Made by a program: the position numbers and the translations under genes
Part shown: positions 16,271 to 24,349 of the stretch, in pieces
Layout: every line of letters starts with the position of its first letter
Numbering within the stretch: position 1 is the stretch's first letter
Notes under the pieces: generated by a model
Database searches by the model: none
What the model was told of the DNA's origin: nothing
Seen by the model: only the letters and a program-made list of their open reading frames with translations
From: Myxococcaceae bacterium
GTDB lineage: Bacteria > Myxococcota > Myxococcia > Myxococcales > Myxococcaceae
Assembly: GCA_017881265.1 (NCBI GenBank)
Contig: JADGRA010000015.1
Location: 109,744 to 173,743 of the forward strand
Direction of reading: 5' to 3'
DNA length: 64,000 nucleotides

Positions 16271-17767
16271 ATGGACGTGTCGCGCGAGGCGCTGCTGGGG
16301 CGGATGCGGGAGCTGAAGGACCTCTCCGGCATCATCGGCCTGGCCACCTGGGACCAGGAAACGTACCTGCCGCCGAAGGCGGAGGCGGCACGCGCCGCCC
16401 AGCTGTCGACGCTGCAGGGCCTCTACCACGAGCGCCTGGTGGCGCCGGAGGTGGCTGACTGGCTCGCGCGGGTTGGGGCCGCGCCTCAGTCAGACGATGA
16501 ACGGGCCATGGTGCGGCTTCTCTCGCGGGAGCGCGACCGCGCCGTCCGGGTGCCGGTGGACTTGGTGCGGGCCCTGGCCGAGGCGCAAGGGGCCGCCCTC
16601 ACCGCCTGGCGTGTGGCCCGGGAAGGGCGCGACTTCGCCGCCTTCGCCCCGGCCCTGCAGCGGCTGCTCTCGCTGCGACGCGAGCAGGCGGACGCCATCG
16701 GCCACGAAGGCGAGCGCTACGACGCCCTCCTCGCAGGCTTCGAGCCCGGGCTGTCCACCGCGCGGCTGATGCCTGTCCTGCACGCGCTGCGCGACCAGCT
16801 CGTCCCATTGGTACAGGCCCTCGACGGCTGGCCGCCCGGGCCGGACGTCCTGGCGGGCTTGCGCTTCCCGGCCGATGCGCAGTGGCGCTTCACCGTGGAA
16901 CTGCTCGGCCGGTTGGGCTTCGACCTGGAGGCGGGCCGCCAGGACAAGGCCGTCCATCCCTTCACCGGCGGCACCCACCCGACGGACGTGCGTCTCACCA
17001 CCCGCATTTCCGAGGAGAACCTTTCCGCGGCCCTCTTCAGCACCATCCACGAGTGCGGCCACGGCTTGTACGAGCAGGGCTTTCGTCCGGAGGATCACCG
17101 CAGCGTGCTGGCTCAGGCGCCCTCCATGGGGCTGCACGAATCTCAGTCGCGGCTGTGGGAGAACCTGGTGGGGCGCAGCCTTCCCTTCTGGAAGGCGCTG
17201 TACCCACGGGCCCAGGCCAGCTTTCCCAGCCAGCTTGGCACCGTGTCGCTGGAGGCGTTCCACGCCGCGCTCAACCGGGTGGCGCGCTCCCCCATACGCG
17301 TCGAGGCGGATGAGGTGACGTACAACCTGCACATCGTCCTGCGGACCGAGCTCGAGCTAGAGTTGTTGCGGGGAAACCTCGCCGCGGCAGACCTGCCGGC
17401 TGCCTGGAATGCGGCCAGTCAGCAGCTGCTGGGCCTTCAGCCACAGGACGACGTGAAGGGCGTGCTGCAGGACATCCACTGGGCCTGGGGAGAGCTCGGC
17501 TACTTCCCCACCTATGCCCTGGGAAACCTCTACGCGGCCTCCCTTTTGCGCGCCTGCGAAGCGGCGGTGCCCGGGGTGTGGGAAGCCATCGCCGCAGGGG
17601 ACTTTCTTCCCCTGCGCAGCTGGCTCCGCACCCACGTCCACGCCGAAGGGGCGCGGTTGGACGCCGAGGACCTGGTGCGCAAGGTGACGGGCACCGGCCT
17701 GACGGACGTGGACTTCGTGGCCTACCTGCGACGCAAGTACGGTGCCCTCAGCGGACGCTCGCTCTAG
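16271..17767 (+). CDS. M32-family metallocarboxypeptidase (thermostable carboxypeptidase Taq type)
   Basis: The enzyme removes C-terminal residues from peptides with a single metal ion. The 498-residue length fits the family. The zinc motif is H260-E-C-G-H264 within FSTIHECGHGLYEQ; other family blocks are HPFTGG, DVRLTTR and GLHESQSRLWEN. The usual HEAGH is here HECGH, which keeps both His and the Glu. Start ATG 16271. The stop codon shares the palindromic CTAG with the stop of the convergent RNase D gene. Confidence 0.95.
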   Translation: MDVSREALLGRMRELKDLSGIIGLATWDQETYLPPKAEAARAAQLSTLQGLYHERLVAPEVADWLARVGAAPQSDDERAMVRLLSRERDRAVRVPVDLVRALAEAQGAALTAWRVAREGRDFAAFAPALQRLLSLRREQADAIGHEGERYDALLAGFEPGLSTARLMPVLHALRDQLVPLVQALDGWPPGPDVLAGLRFPADAQWRFTVELLGRLGFDLEAGRQDKAVHPFTGGTHPTDVRLTTRISEENLSAALFSTIHECGHGLYEQGFRPEDHRSVLAQAPSMGLHESQSRLWENLVGRSLPFWKALYPRAQASFPSQLGTVSLEAFHAALNRVARSPIRVEADEVTYNLHIVLRTELELELLRGNLAAADLPAAWNAASQQLLGLQPQDDVKGVLQDIHWAWGELGYFPTYALGNLYAASLLRACEAAVPGVWEAIAAGDFLPLRSWLRTHVHAEGARLDAEDLVRKVTGTGLTDVDFVAYLRRKYGALSGRSL

Positions 17768-18909
17768 CGCAAAAGCCGCAGCAGCGCATCGCCATACAGG
17801 CGCACTCGCTTCTCGCCGAGGTAGGGGACGGCCAGCAGGGCCTCGCGCGAGGGTGGTGGCTCGCGGGCCAGCGCCTCCACCAGCGGGTTGGTGAGCACCA
17901 CCGAGGGCGTCACCTTGCGCGCGGCGGCGGCCTCGGAGCGCCAGGCCTTGAGGGCCTCCTCTCGCTTCTTGCGCGCCGGGTCGCGCACCGCCGGGGGCGG
18001 GACGGGCAGCTCGCCCCGGTCGGCCTGGGCCCGCAGCCGGGCCAGCAGCGCGAGCACCTCGTCGCCGTGCTCGCGCACCACCTGGCCCCGTACGCCCGGG
18101 GTGCGCTGCAGGCTGCGGAGGTCCTTCGGGGGCTTTCCGATGAGCTCCGAGATGGCGGCGTTGGACAGCATCTTCCCCATCGGCACGTCGGCCCCCTCCG
18201 CCCAGGCCAACCGCAGCGCGTGCAGGGCGGCGCCGGCCGCCACCAGGAAGGCCTGGTCATTCGGCGGCAGCGTGCGGGGAACCTTCGGCTCGAAGCGCGC
18301 CACGTCAGGCCGCACCGCCGCCTCGTCCGCCAGGCGCTCGCAGTCGAGCAGCACCTCCTCGAGGATGTCGGCTGCCTCGCAGGCGGCCCGAACCCGTCGT
18401 CCCACCTCGGACAGGTAACGGACGTCGTCGGCGATGTAGGTGCGCAAGGGCGGCGGCAACGGGCGCTGCGCGAAGTCCGCCTGCTGGTGCTCCTTCTTCA
18501 ACGTCACCCCCAGCTGCTCGGCCACCAGGTCCGCCAGCCCCACCTTGGGCCAGCCCAACAGCGTGGCCGCGCGGTGCGTGTCGAAGAGGCCGCGGACCCG
18601 GACCCCGGCCTCGGCCAGAAACTGCAAGTCTCCCCCCGCGGCATGAAACACCTTCACCACGGACGGGTCGTGAAACGCGGGCGCCAGCGGGGCGAGACCG
18701 GGCGTCTCCAGGGTGTCCAGAAGCCAGATGTCCTGGTCTGTTCCCAACTGGACGAAGCACAGGCGGGGGCGGAAGGCATGCAGCGCGTCGGCCTCGACGT
18801 CCACTGCCACCGTATGCACCGAGGCCAAGGCCTCGGCCACCCCTGACACGTCAGCCGGGCTGCGCACGTCGTGGGCGGGCTGCTGAAATGGACTCACCAA
18901 GCCCGCCAC
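17764..18909 (-). CDS. rnd: Ribonuclease D (3'-5' exoribonuclease with HRDC domains)
   Basis: A 381-residue DEDD-family exonuclease that trims 3' ends of tRNA and other RNAs. Exonuclease motifs are VAVDVEADALH (Exo I), FHAAGGDLQFL (Exo II) and TYIADDVRYLSEV (Exo III with Tyr). The C-terminal half has two HRDC-like helical regions (around residues 210-290 and 310-381). The start is a GTG at 18909, with another in-frame GTG 12 bases later. It is divergent from ttcA, so both may share a 44-base promoter region. Confidence 0.9.
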   Translation of the reverse strand: MAGLVSPFQQPAHDVRSPADVSGVAEALASVHTVAVDVEADALHAFRPRLCFVQLGTDQDIWLLDTLETPGLAPLAPAFHDPSVVKVFHAAGGDLQFLAEAGVRVRGLFDTHRAATLLGWPKVGLADLVAEQLGVTLKKEHQQADFAQRPLPPPLRTYIADDVRYLSEVGRRVRAACEAADILEEVLLDCERLADEAAVRPDVARFEPKVPRTLPPNDQAFLVAAGAALHALRLAWAEGADVPMGKMLSNAAISELIGKPPKDLRSLQRTPGVRGQVVREHGDEVLALLARLRAQADRGELPVPPPAVRDPARKKREEALKAWRSEAAAARKVTPSVVLTNPLVEALAREPPPSREALLAVPYLGEKRVRLYGDALLRLLR

Positions 18910-18953
18910 CCTAGTCGTTTTTTCCCCGGGCGCCGCTAGGATGCGCCGCCTTG

Positions 18954-19781
18954 ATGCGTCGCCCCGACGAAGCCCGATTGGAGAAGTCCCTGCTCGGCCA
19001 CATGGGCCGGGCCATTGCCGACTTTGGCCTCATCGAGGACGGCGACCGCATTCTGGTCGGCGTCTCGGGCGGGAAGGACTCGCACACGCTTCTGCATCTC
19101 TTGTCCCTTCTGCAGGCCCGGGCGCCCGTGCGCTTTCAGCTTCTGGCGGTGACGCTGGACCAGGGCCACCCCGGCTTTCCAGCGCACCGCCTGGAGGCGT
19201 ATTTCCGCCAAACCGGGTACGACTTCCGCATTCTCAAGGAGGACACCTACTCGGTGGTGCTGGAGAAGACACCGCCCGGCAAGACGCAGTGTGCGGTCTG
19301 CTCGCGGCTTCGGCGGGGAATTCTGTACAACGCCGCCGTGGACCTCGGCTGCAACAAGATTGCGCTCGGGCACCACCGGGACGACCTGGTGGAGACGCTC
19401 TTGCTCAACCTCTTCTTCGCCGGCTCGCTGAAGACGATGCCGCCGCGACTGCACAGCGACGACGGGCGTAACACCGTCATCCGTCCGCTGGCCTACGCGC
19501 CCGAGTCGGAAATTGCGGCGTACGCGGCGCTGCGCAACTTTCCCATCATCCCCTGCGACCTCTGCGGCAGCCAGGAGAACCTCCAGCGCAAGCGCATGAA
19601 GCGGATGCTGGATGAGCTCGAACGTGAACACCCGCACGTGCGAGCAAGCGTGCTATCGGCGATGGGGAACGTGCGGCCTTCTCACCTCATCGACAAGTCG
19701 CTGCGCGTCCGGGACGTGGAGGCTGGAGTGTCCAACGGCGGGACAGGAGAGAGCGAATGGCTCGCGACCAGTCCGCAGTAA
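18954..19781 (+). CDS. ttcA: tRNA 2-thiocytidine biosynthesis protein TtcA
   Basis: TtcA adenylates and thiolates C32 of certain tRNAs using an iron-sulfur cluster. The PP-loop ATP site is GVSGGKDSHTLL, and two Cys pairs follow, QCAVCSRLRR and PCDLCGSQ, which distinguish TtcA from TilS. LGHHRDDLVETLLLN is also characteristic. ATG 18954 is chosen over the adjacent TTG. The last 25 bases overlap the TerB-repeat gene in another frame, and the C-terminal tail of about 25 residues beyond the conserved core is less conserved in character. Confidence 0.95.
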   Translation: MRRPDEARLEKSLLGHMGRAIADFGLIEDGDRILVGVSGGKDSHTLLHLLSLLQARAPVRFQLLAVTLDQGHPGFPAHRLEAYFRQTGYDFRILKEDTYSVVLEKTPPGKTQCAVCSRLRRGILYNAAVDLGCNKIALGHHRDDLVETLLLNLFFAGSLKTMPPRLHSDDGRNTVIRPLAYAPESEIAAYAALRNFPIIPCDLCGSQENLQRKRMKRMLDELEREHPHVRASVLSAMGNVRPSHLIDKSLRVRDVEAGVSNGGTGESEWLATSPQ

Positions 19782-20584
19782 CCCGCGCCGAACGCAACGC
19801 CGCGCTGGTGGAGGTGATGCTGCTCGCCTCCATGGCTGACGGGCCACCCTCGGACATCGGCATGCAGGCCCTCCTGGAACGGGTGCTGGAGCGGCCGGAG
19901 TTCGACGGGACGAAGGCCGAGGAGTTGACGGAGCTGGTACAGCGGAGCGCCAAGACGCTGGCCTCGGCCGAGGACCTGGAAGCCATCCTCGGCTCGCTGC
20001 GCAGCCGGCTGCCCACCCACAAGCACCGCATGCTGGCTTTCGGCCTGGCGGCGGCGGTGGCTCTGGCCGACCACCGGGCGACGCGGGCCGAGCTCGGGCT
20101 GCTCAAGACGTTTCAGGCGGCGCTCGGCATTGCCGAGGACGAGGTGGCGCAGATTATCGACGTCCTGGAGGCGGGGGGCTCCCTGGACGAGGCCCTCGGG
20201 GACCCCCTGGAACGGCTGTACGCCGAGGTCATGGTGCTGGTCTCGGCGGCCGACGGGAAGCTGGCGGAGGAGGAAGCGCGGGCGATGGTGGAAAGCTTCG
20301 CCAGTGACCCGCTCTTCCATGAGGTCAGCGCCGACCGGGCCCAGCTCTTCATCACCGAGGCAGTCAGTACGCTGGCCAGCCACGGCCTGTCTGAACGGCT
20401 CCGCGCGCTGGCCCAGGGCATCAGCACCCACGCCCAGCGCCGCCGGGCCTTTCGGCTGGCACTGAAGGTGGCCCAGTCCAAGGGCCAGCCGTCGGCCGCG
20501 GAGGGGCGGATGCTGAATTTGCTGCAGGCCACCTTCGGTCTCGCGGATGATGAGGTGGAGACGCTTCGCCTCGAGAGCGCCTGA
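19757..20584 (+). CDS. Tandem TerB-like domain protein
   Basis: The 275-residue all-helical protein consists of two related halves. KHRMLAFGLAAAVALAD and ELGLLKTFQAALGIAEDEV in the first match RRRAFRLALKVAQSKGQ and EGRMLNLLQATFGLADDEV in the second. TerB-like domains bind metal ions and often sit in membrane-associated stress or regulatory systems; a specific role in tellurite resistance is not implied. The start ATG 19757 lies inside the end of ttcA, so translation is coupled. No other ter gene is nearby. Confidence 0.8.
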   Translation: MARDQSAVTRAERNAALVEVMLLASMADGPPSDIGMQALLERVLERPEFDGTKAEELTELVQRSAKTLASAEDLEAILGSLRSRLPTHKHRMLAFGLAAAVALADHRATRAELGLLKTFQAALGIAEDEVAQIIDVLEAGGSLDEALGDPLERLYAEVMVLVSAADGKLAEEEARAMVESFASDPLFHEVSADRAQLFITEAVSTLASHGLSERLRALAQGISTHAQRRRAFRLALKVAQSKGQPSAAEGRMLNLLQATFGLADDEVETLRLESA

Positions 20585-20608
20585 GGGAGAAAGCGGGGGG
20601 AGTTGGCT

Positions 20609-21412
20609 GTGGTGGGCTCGCGTAGCACGGATGTCCGGTTCGGGTTGCCCCCCTCCTTGCCCTTGGCGCCGCCGCCCGGCGGTCTGGCCCGGCTGCGGCG
20701 CGTCCTTTCCGGAGCCCTCGGCCGGGCGGTGGAACTGGTGGCCGCTCCCGATGACGAGCGGCTGGTGGAGGCGGCGCGCAGCGGCCGCGTGGATGCCGTC
20801 TGGGCACCTCCGCTCGCCTGCGCGCGGCTGGAGGCCCTGGGGGCGCGCGTGGTGGCGCGCGCCGTGCGCCATGGAGCGCTGGAAAGCCGCGCCGTCCTCG
20901 TCACGCGCGCCGAGGGGCCGGCGGAACTCAGCGCCCTGCCCGGCACCCGCGTGGCATGGGTGGACCGGGCTTCCCTCACCGGCTACCTCCTTCCGGCAGC
21001 AGCGCTGCGGGCTGCGGGCCACCCGCCCGGGCGCACGTTTTTTCAGCAGACGTTTTACGGAAGCTTCCGCGCGGCGCTCGACGCGCTGCTGGCCGGGGAG
21101 GCCGACGTCGCGGCGCTGTTTGCCCCGCCGACGGGTGAAGACGTGCTCGCCGGCGTGGACGAAGTGGCCCCCGGCAGTGGGCGGGAAGTCCGTGCGCTCC
21201 TCGTCACCGGCCGCGGGCCGCTGGACGCCATCGTCGCCGCCCCGTCGCTCGCGCCCGCCGACGGCGTCCGGCTACAGCGCGGACTTTTGGGGCTGGCCAG
21301 TTTGCCCGAGGGACCCACGCTGCTGCGGGACGTCTTCCGGGCCGACCGCTTCACCGCCGCTCCCCCGCTGGGCTACCGGGCACTCCTCGGCCACGCACTG
21401 GCGGTGACTTAG
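20609..21412 (+). CDS. PhnD-like substrate-binding-fold protein without signal peptide
   Basis: About 267 residues with the fold signature of phosphonate/phosphite-binding PhnD proteins: RLVEAARSGRVDAVWAPPL early, ATLL-like motifs replaced by TRAEGPAELSALPGTRVAW, then QTFYGSFRAALDALLAGEADVAAL. Normal PhnD proteins are exported; this one starts directly with the domain and shows no signal peptide or lipobox. No ABC permease or ATPase is adjacent. It may work as a cytosolic sensor or orphan binding protein. GGGGAG lies 6 bases before GTG 20609; TTG 20603 is possible. Confidence 0.75.
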   Translation: MVGSRSTDVRFGLPPSLPLAPPPGGLARLRRVLSGALGRAVELVAAPDDERLVEAARSGRVDAVWAPPLACARLEALGARVVARAVRHGALESRAVLVTRAEGPAELSALPGTRVAWVDRASLTGYLLPAAALRAAGHPPGRTFFQQTFYGSFRAALDALLAGEADVAALFAPPTGEDVLAGVDEVAPGSGREVRALLVTGRGPLDAIVAAPSLAPADGVRLQRGLLGLASLPEGPTLLRDVFRADRFTAAPPLGYRALLGHALAVT

Positions 21413-21454
21413 CCAGGGCCACCCCGGCATCGCAATCCACCGCGCCCTACTGTT

Positions 21455-22024
21455 ATGACGCAGTCCCGGAATACCCAGGGGTTGGCCTCGCCCTCCTGGG
21501 GGAAGCCGCTCGCGATGCGGACGACGACAGCCAAACCCTTCACCGAAGCCTGCCTCCGCCTCGTCCGCGGCTGGGCCACCCGCAGCGTGGCCGTGGGTGC
21601 CGTGGCCACCCTGGTGGACGTCGGCGTTCTTCTCGTCTGCGTCCGCTGGCTGGGCTTCCCCAACCCGCTGGGGGCGGCCGTCGGTGTCGCGGTGGGTTCC
21701 ACGGTGGCCTTCTTCGGAAACCGCAAATTCGCCTTCCCGGACTGCGAGCCGGAATTGGCTCCGCAGCTGGTGCGCTTCATCGCCACCATCAGCATCGGTA
21801 TGGCGCTACACGCCTCGCTGGTGCATGTGCTGGCGGACCTCTTCACCGTGCCGGTGGTGCTGGCGAAGCTGATTGCAGACCTGGCGGTGTTCGGCCTCGG
21901 CCAACTCTTCCTCTTGCGCTACCTGGTGTTTCCGGCAGCAAAGCAGCCGAAGTGGCTCCGTGGCCGGGCCAGCGTCGTGCCGGGCGCGAAGAAGGTCAGG
22001 GACTCGGCTGCTCGCGCGGCGTGA
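21455..22024 (+). CDS. GtrA-family membrane protein
   Basis: A 189-residue protein with four membrane helices and the family motifs GAVATLVDVGVL, VGSTVAFFGNRKFAF and FLLRYLVF. GtrA proteins are thought to flip or help transfer polyprenyl-linked sugars in surface-polysaccharide decoration. ATG 21455 gives a 30-residue cytoplasmic leader; an internal ATG at 21515 would shorten it. No partner glycosyltransferase is adjacent. Its 3' end overlaps a small minus-strand gene by 29 bases. Confidence 0.9.
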   Translation: MTQSRNTQGLASPSWGKPLAMRTTTAKPFTEACLRLVRGWATRSVAVGAVATLVDVGVLLVCVRWLGFPNPLGAAVGVAVGSTVAFFGNRKFAFPDCEPELAPQLVRFIATISIGMALHASLVHVLADLFTVPVVLAKLIADLAVFGLGQLFLLRYLVFPAAKQPKWLRGRASVVPGAKKVRDSAARAA

Positions 22025-22157
22025 GCAACATGGCCGCCAGCTGCTTGGCCTGAAGCTCCGAGAGGCAGCGGTATTCCTGCACGCGGCCGTTGGGCTGCTC
22101 GATGCGCAGCACCCAGACGTCCTCTTCCTGTCGAATCACTACCGGAGCGCTGGCCAT
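21996..22157 (-). CDS. 53-residue small protein, unknown function
   Basis: A short frame on the minus strand begins MASAPVVIRQEEDVWVLRIE and ends LTPREQPSP. Codon use follows the high-GC third-position pattern of neighbouring genes, and the middle (EQPNGRVQEYRCLSELQAKQ) alternates as in a small beta-hairpin plus helix. GAGGGA lies 14 bases before the ATG, rather far for a ribosome site. It is convergent with GtrA, overlapping its end. Reality is supported by composition only; no family was recognised. Confidence 0.5.
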   Translation of the reverse strand: MASAPVVIRQEEDVWVLRIEQPNGRVQEYRCLSELQAKQLAAMLLTPREQPSP

Positions 22158-22290
22158 GGCGTGCAGGGGCGTCCCTCAGCGGAGAGCCTCATCTTCGTAA
22201 GCACTGGACATGCCTGAAAAGGGCGGAGGTCGAACCAAGGAAATTCGCGGAGATGGCATGCCCCGGCAGCAGACCTCGCAAACCCTTGCT

Positions 22291-22305
22291 ATGCAACAAT
22301 TGCAT
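22291..22305. promoter_or_regulatory. AT-rich palindrome ATGCAA-N3-TTGCAT
   Basis: A perfect 6-base inverted repeat with a 3-base spacer stands out as AT-rich in a 170-base gap between the helicase gene and the small gene ending at 22157. Read on the minus strand it lies about 135 bases upstream of that gene. It could be an operator or a short hairpin after the helicase gene; neither is followed by a T-run. Confidence 0.3.
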
Positions 22306-22327
22306 CGTCACGGCTTCGGGGAGGGGG

Positions 22328-24229
22328 CTAGGTCGGCCATTCCCACGCGCTTCGGTAGCCGCCGGTTGCCTGCGCCTGCTCCACCAGCTGGGCGTAGAAG
22401 GGGTGACGGCCTAGGGTGGCCGAGTCCCCCACCAGGAAGAGGTGGCGGCGGGCGCGGCTGAGGGCGACATTCATCCGCCGCAAGTCCTGGAGGAAGCCCA
22501 GGCGCCCCTCCGGGTTACTGCGCACGCAGCTCACCAGCACGGCGTCGGCCTCGCGGCCTTGAAAGGCGTCCACCGTGTCCACCTCCACGCCGGTGCCGGC
22601 GAGGGCGGACTGCAGCACGCTGGCTTGTCCGCGGTAGGGCGTGATGACGGCCAGCGCCTCAGGCCCCAGCCCTGCGTCCAGCAGCGTCCGCGCCCGAGCG
22701 GCCACCAAGGCTGCTTCCCCTTGGTTGTCGTAACTCTCCGAGCGGGCCTCCTGCGCCTCCTCGAAGCCCTTGCCGGCCGTGTCGAGGAAGAGGAAGGGTG
22801 GCGCGTCGACGTCCGCCCCGGGGCGCAGCACCTCGGCCAGCGTCCGGCTGGCGACGCTTGGGTGGGCGCGGAGCCGGCCGGCGTAGAAGGGCGCTGAGAT
22901 GAGCGACAGCAGGGCGTCGTTCATCCGGTATTGCTCGGCCAGCATGCGGTGCACCGTCGCCCCGTGGGTGTCCACCAGCCGCTCGAAGAGGCTTCTGCCC
23001 AGCCCGCCCTTCACCGCCTCCTCCGACAGCACGGTGGGCGGCAGCTGACGGTGGTCCCCGGCCAGCAGCACCCGGTCGGCCCGGAGGAAGGCGAGCAGCG
23101 TGAGTGGCTCAATGGCCTGGGTGGCCTCGTCCACCAGGGCCAACACAAAGCGCATGCGAGACAGCGGCGGGGTGCCCAGCGCGCTCAACGTGGCGCACAG
23201 CACTTGCGCCCCGCCCAGCACCGCGTCCACCGCCTTGCGCTCGAGGGCGCGCGCCTCCGACAAAAGGGCGCGGGCCTCGGCCTGGGCGGTGCGCGCATTG
23301 GCGAAGCGCTCGCGGCTCCGCCCCCGGGTGCGTTGCTTGCGCGCGTGTCCGAGCAGCGCAAAGGCCTCGTCGAACAGCCCCTTGGCGAGTTGGCGGTCCG
23401 GGTGCGCCTCCACCAGGACGTCCAGCACGGCGTGCTGCAGTCCCTCCCCGACCCGCGCCGGATGGCCAATGCGGACGGCGCGAAGCCCTTGGCCGAGGCA
23501 CAGGGACAACAGGTGGTCGACGGCAGCGTTGCTGGCGGCGGTGCACAGCAGCGGGGCGTGCCCCAGCCGGACGGACTCGGCTGCCACCGCGGCGAGGATG
23601 GTGCTTTTCCCGGTGCCCGGCGGGCCCTGCACGCAGAAGACGTCACGCGCGGCCAGGGCCAGCCCGGCCGCCTCGGCCTGCTCGGGATTGAGACCCGGCG
23701 CCGAGGGGGACGTTGGCCGCTCGAATTCCGGAGGCCGGCTGCCGAGGAGCAAGTCCCGGAGCCGGCGGCCGCTGCCCCGCTCCAGGGCGGCCACCTCCGC
23801 CACCGCGGCGGCGGCCCGGGCAAAGGTGACGTCGTCGGGCACCACGTCCAGCACCACGCGCCCCGAGCGCACGAAGGGCTGCGGTGGGCGGTCGAAGGCC
23901 ACCTCCACCCGGACGCGCGTGCAGCGCACCACCACACCGCGCTCGGGGACGAGGCCCTCGGACACTCTCGGGTGGGCCTGCACCACGTCGCCGGGCGACA
24001 GCCGGGCCGGAAGCGGGGCGCCGCCCGGGCGCTCCAGCGCCACCACGAAGCGCCCTCCCAGGCCCACCGACTCCTCGACTGCGTCCAGCCCGGAGACGGA
24101 CAGTCCCCGCGCCTCGCGTTCGGCTTGCGTCAGGGCCGAGCGCTCCTCTGCCTCGCGCGTCCGGGCGGCGGCCCGTTCCAGGCGAAGCAGCCGCTGCAGC
24201 TGGGCGAAGTGCTCTAAGTCCAGGGCCAT
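22328..24229 (-). CDS. SF1B (UPF1/IGHMBP2-like) DNA/RNA helicase
   Basis: The 633-residue helicase shows all SF1 motifs: GLNPEQAEA (Q region), CVQGPPGTGKST (I), LVDEATQAIEP (II), AGDHRQLPPT (III), EQYRMND (IV), VDAFQGREAD (V) and MNVALSRARRHL (VI). It has the small N-terminal beta-barrel insert typical of UPF1/IGHMBP2 proteins. Bacterial members probably unwind nucleic acid 5' to 3' during repair or RNA handling. ATG 24229 begins MALDLEHFAQLQRLL; the open frame upstream crosses the divergent gene and is not coding. Confidence 0.92.
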   Translation of the reverse strand: MALDLEHFAQLQRLLRLERAAARTREAEERSALTQAEREARGLSVSGLDAVEESVGLGGRFVVALERPGGAPLPARLSPGDVVQAHPRVSEGLVPERGVVVRCTRVRVEVAFDRPPQPFVRSGRVVLDVVPDDVTFARAAAAVAEVAALERGSGRRLRDLLLGSRPPEFERPTSPSAPGLNPEQAEAAGLALAARDVFCVQGPPGTGKSTILAAVAAESVRLGHAPLLCTAASNAAVDHLLSLCLGQGLRAVRIGHPARVGEGLQHAVLDVLVEAHPDRQLAKGLFDEAFALLGHARKQRTRGRSRERFANARTAQAEARALLSEARALERKAVDAVLGGAQVLCATLSALGTPPLSRMRFVLALVDEATQAIEPLTLLAFLRADRVLLAGDHRQLPPTVLSEEAVKGGLGRSLFERLVDTHGATVHRMLAEQYRMNDALLSLISAPFYAGRLRAHPSVASRTLAEVLRPGADVDAPPFLFLDTAGKGFEEAQEARSESYDNQGEAALVAARARTLLDAGLGPEALAVITPYRGQASVLQSALAGTGVEVDTVDAFQGREADAVLVSCVRSNPEGRLGFLQDLRRMNVALSRARRHLFLVGDSATLGRHPFYAQLVEQAQATGGYRSAWEWPT

Positions 24230-24349
24230 GGCCAGACGGGGCGGCGGAGCGTGCCCCTTCGGCAAGGCCGCCGTCCACGGCAGAACCCCGAAAAAACCGA
24301 AGTTGTGCGCCCCGCGGCGCGGCAGTAGTGGAAGGCGCAAGGCCCCTAC

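Noticed and set aside
19757..20584. Tellurite resistance operon
   Set aside because: Only TerB-like domains occur; TerA, C, D, E and Z partners are absent.
22228..22240. GGTCGAACC-like sequence resembling a tRNA T-loop
   Set aside because: No acceptor, D or anticodon stem can be drawn around it, so no tRNA is called.
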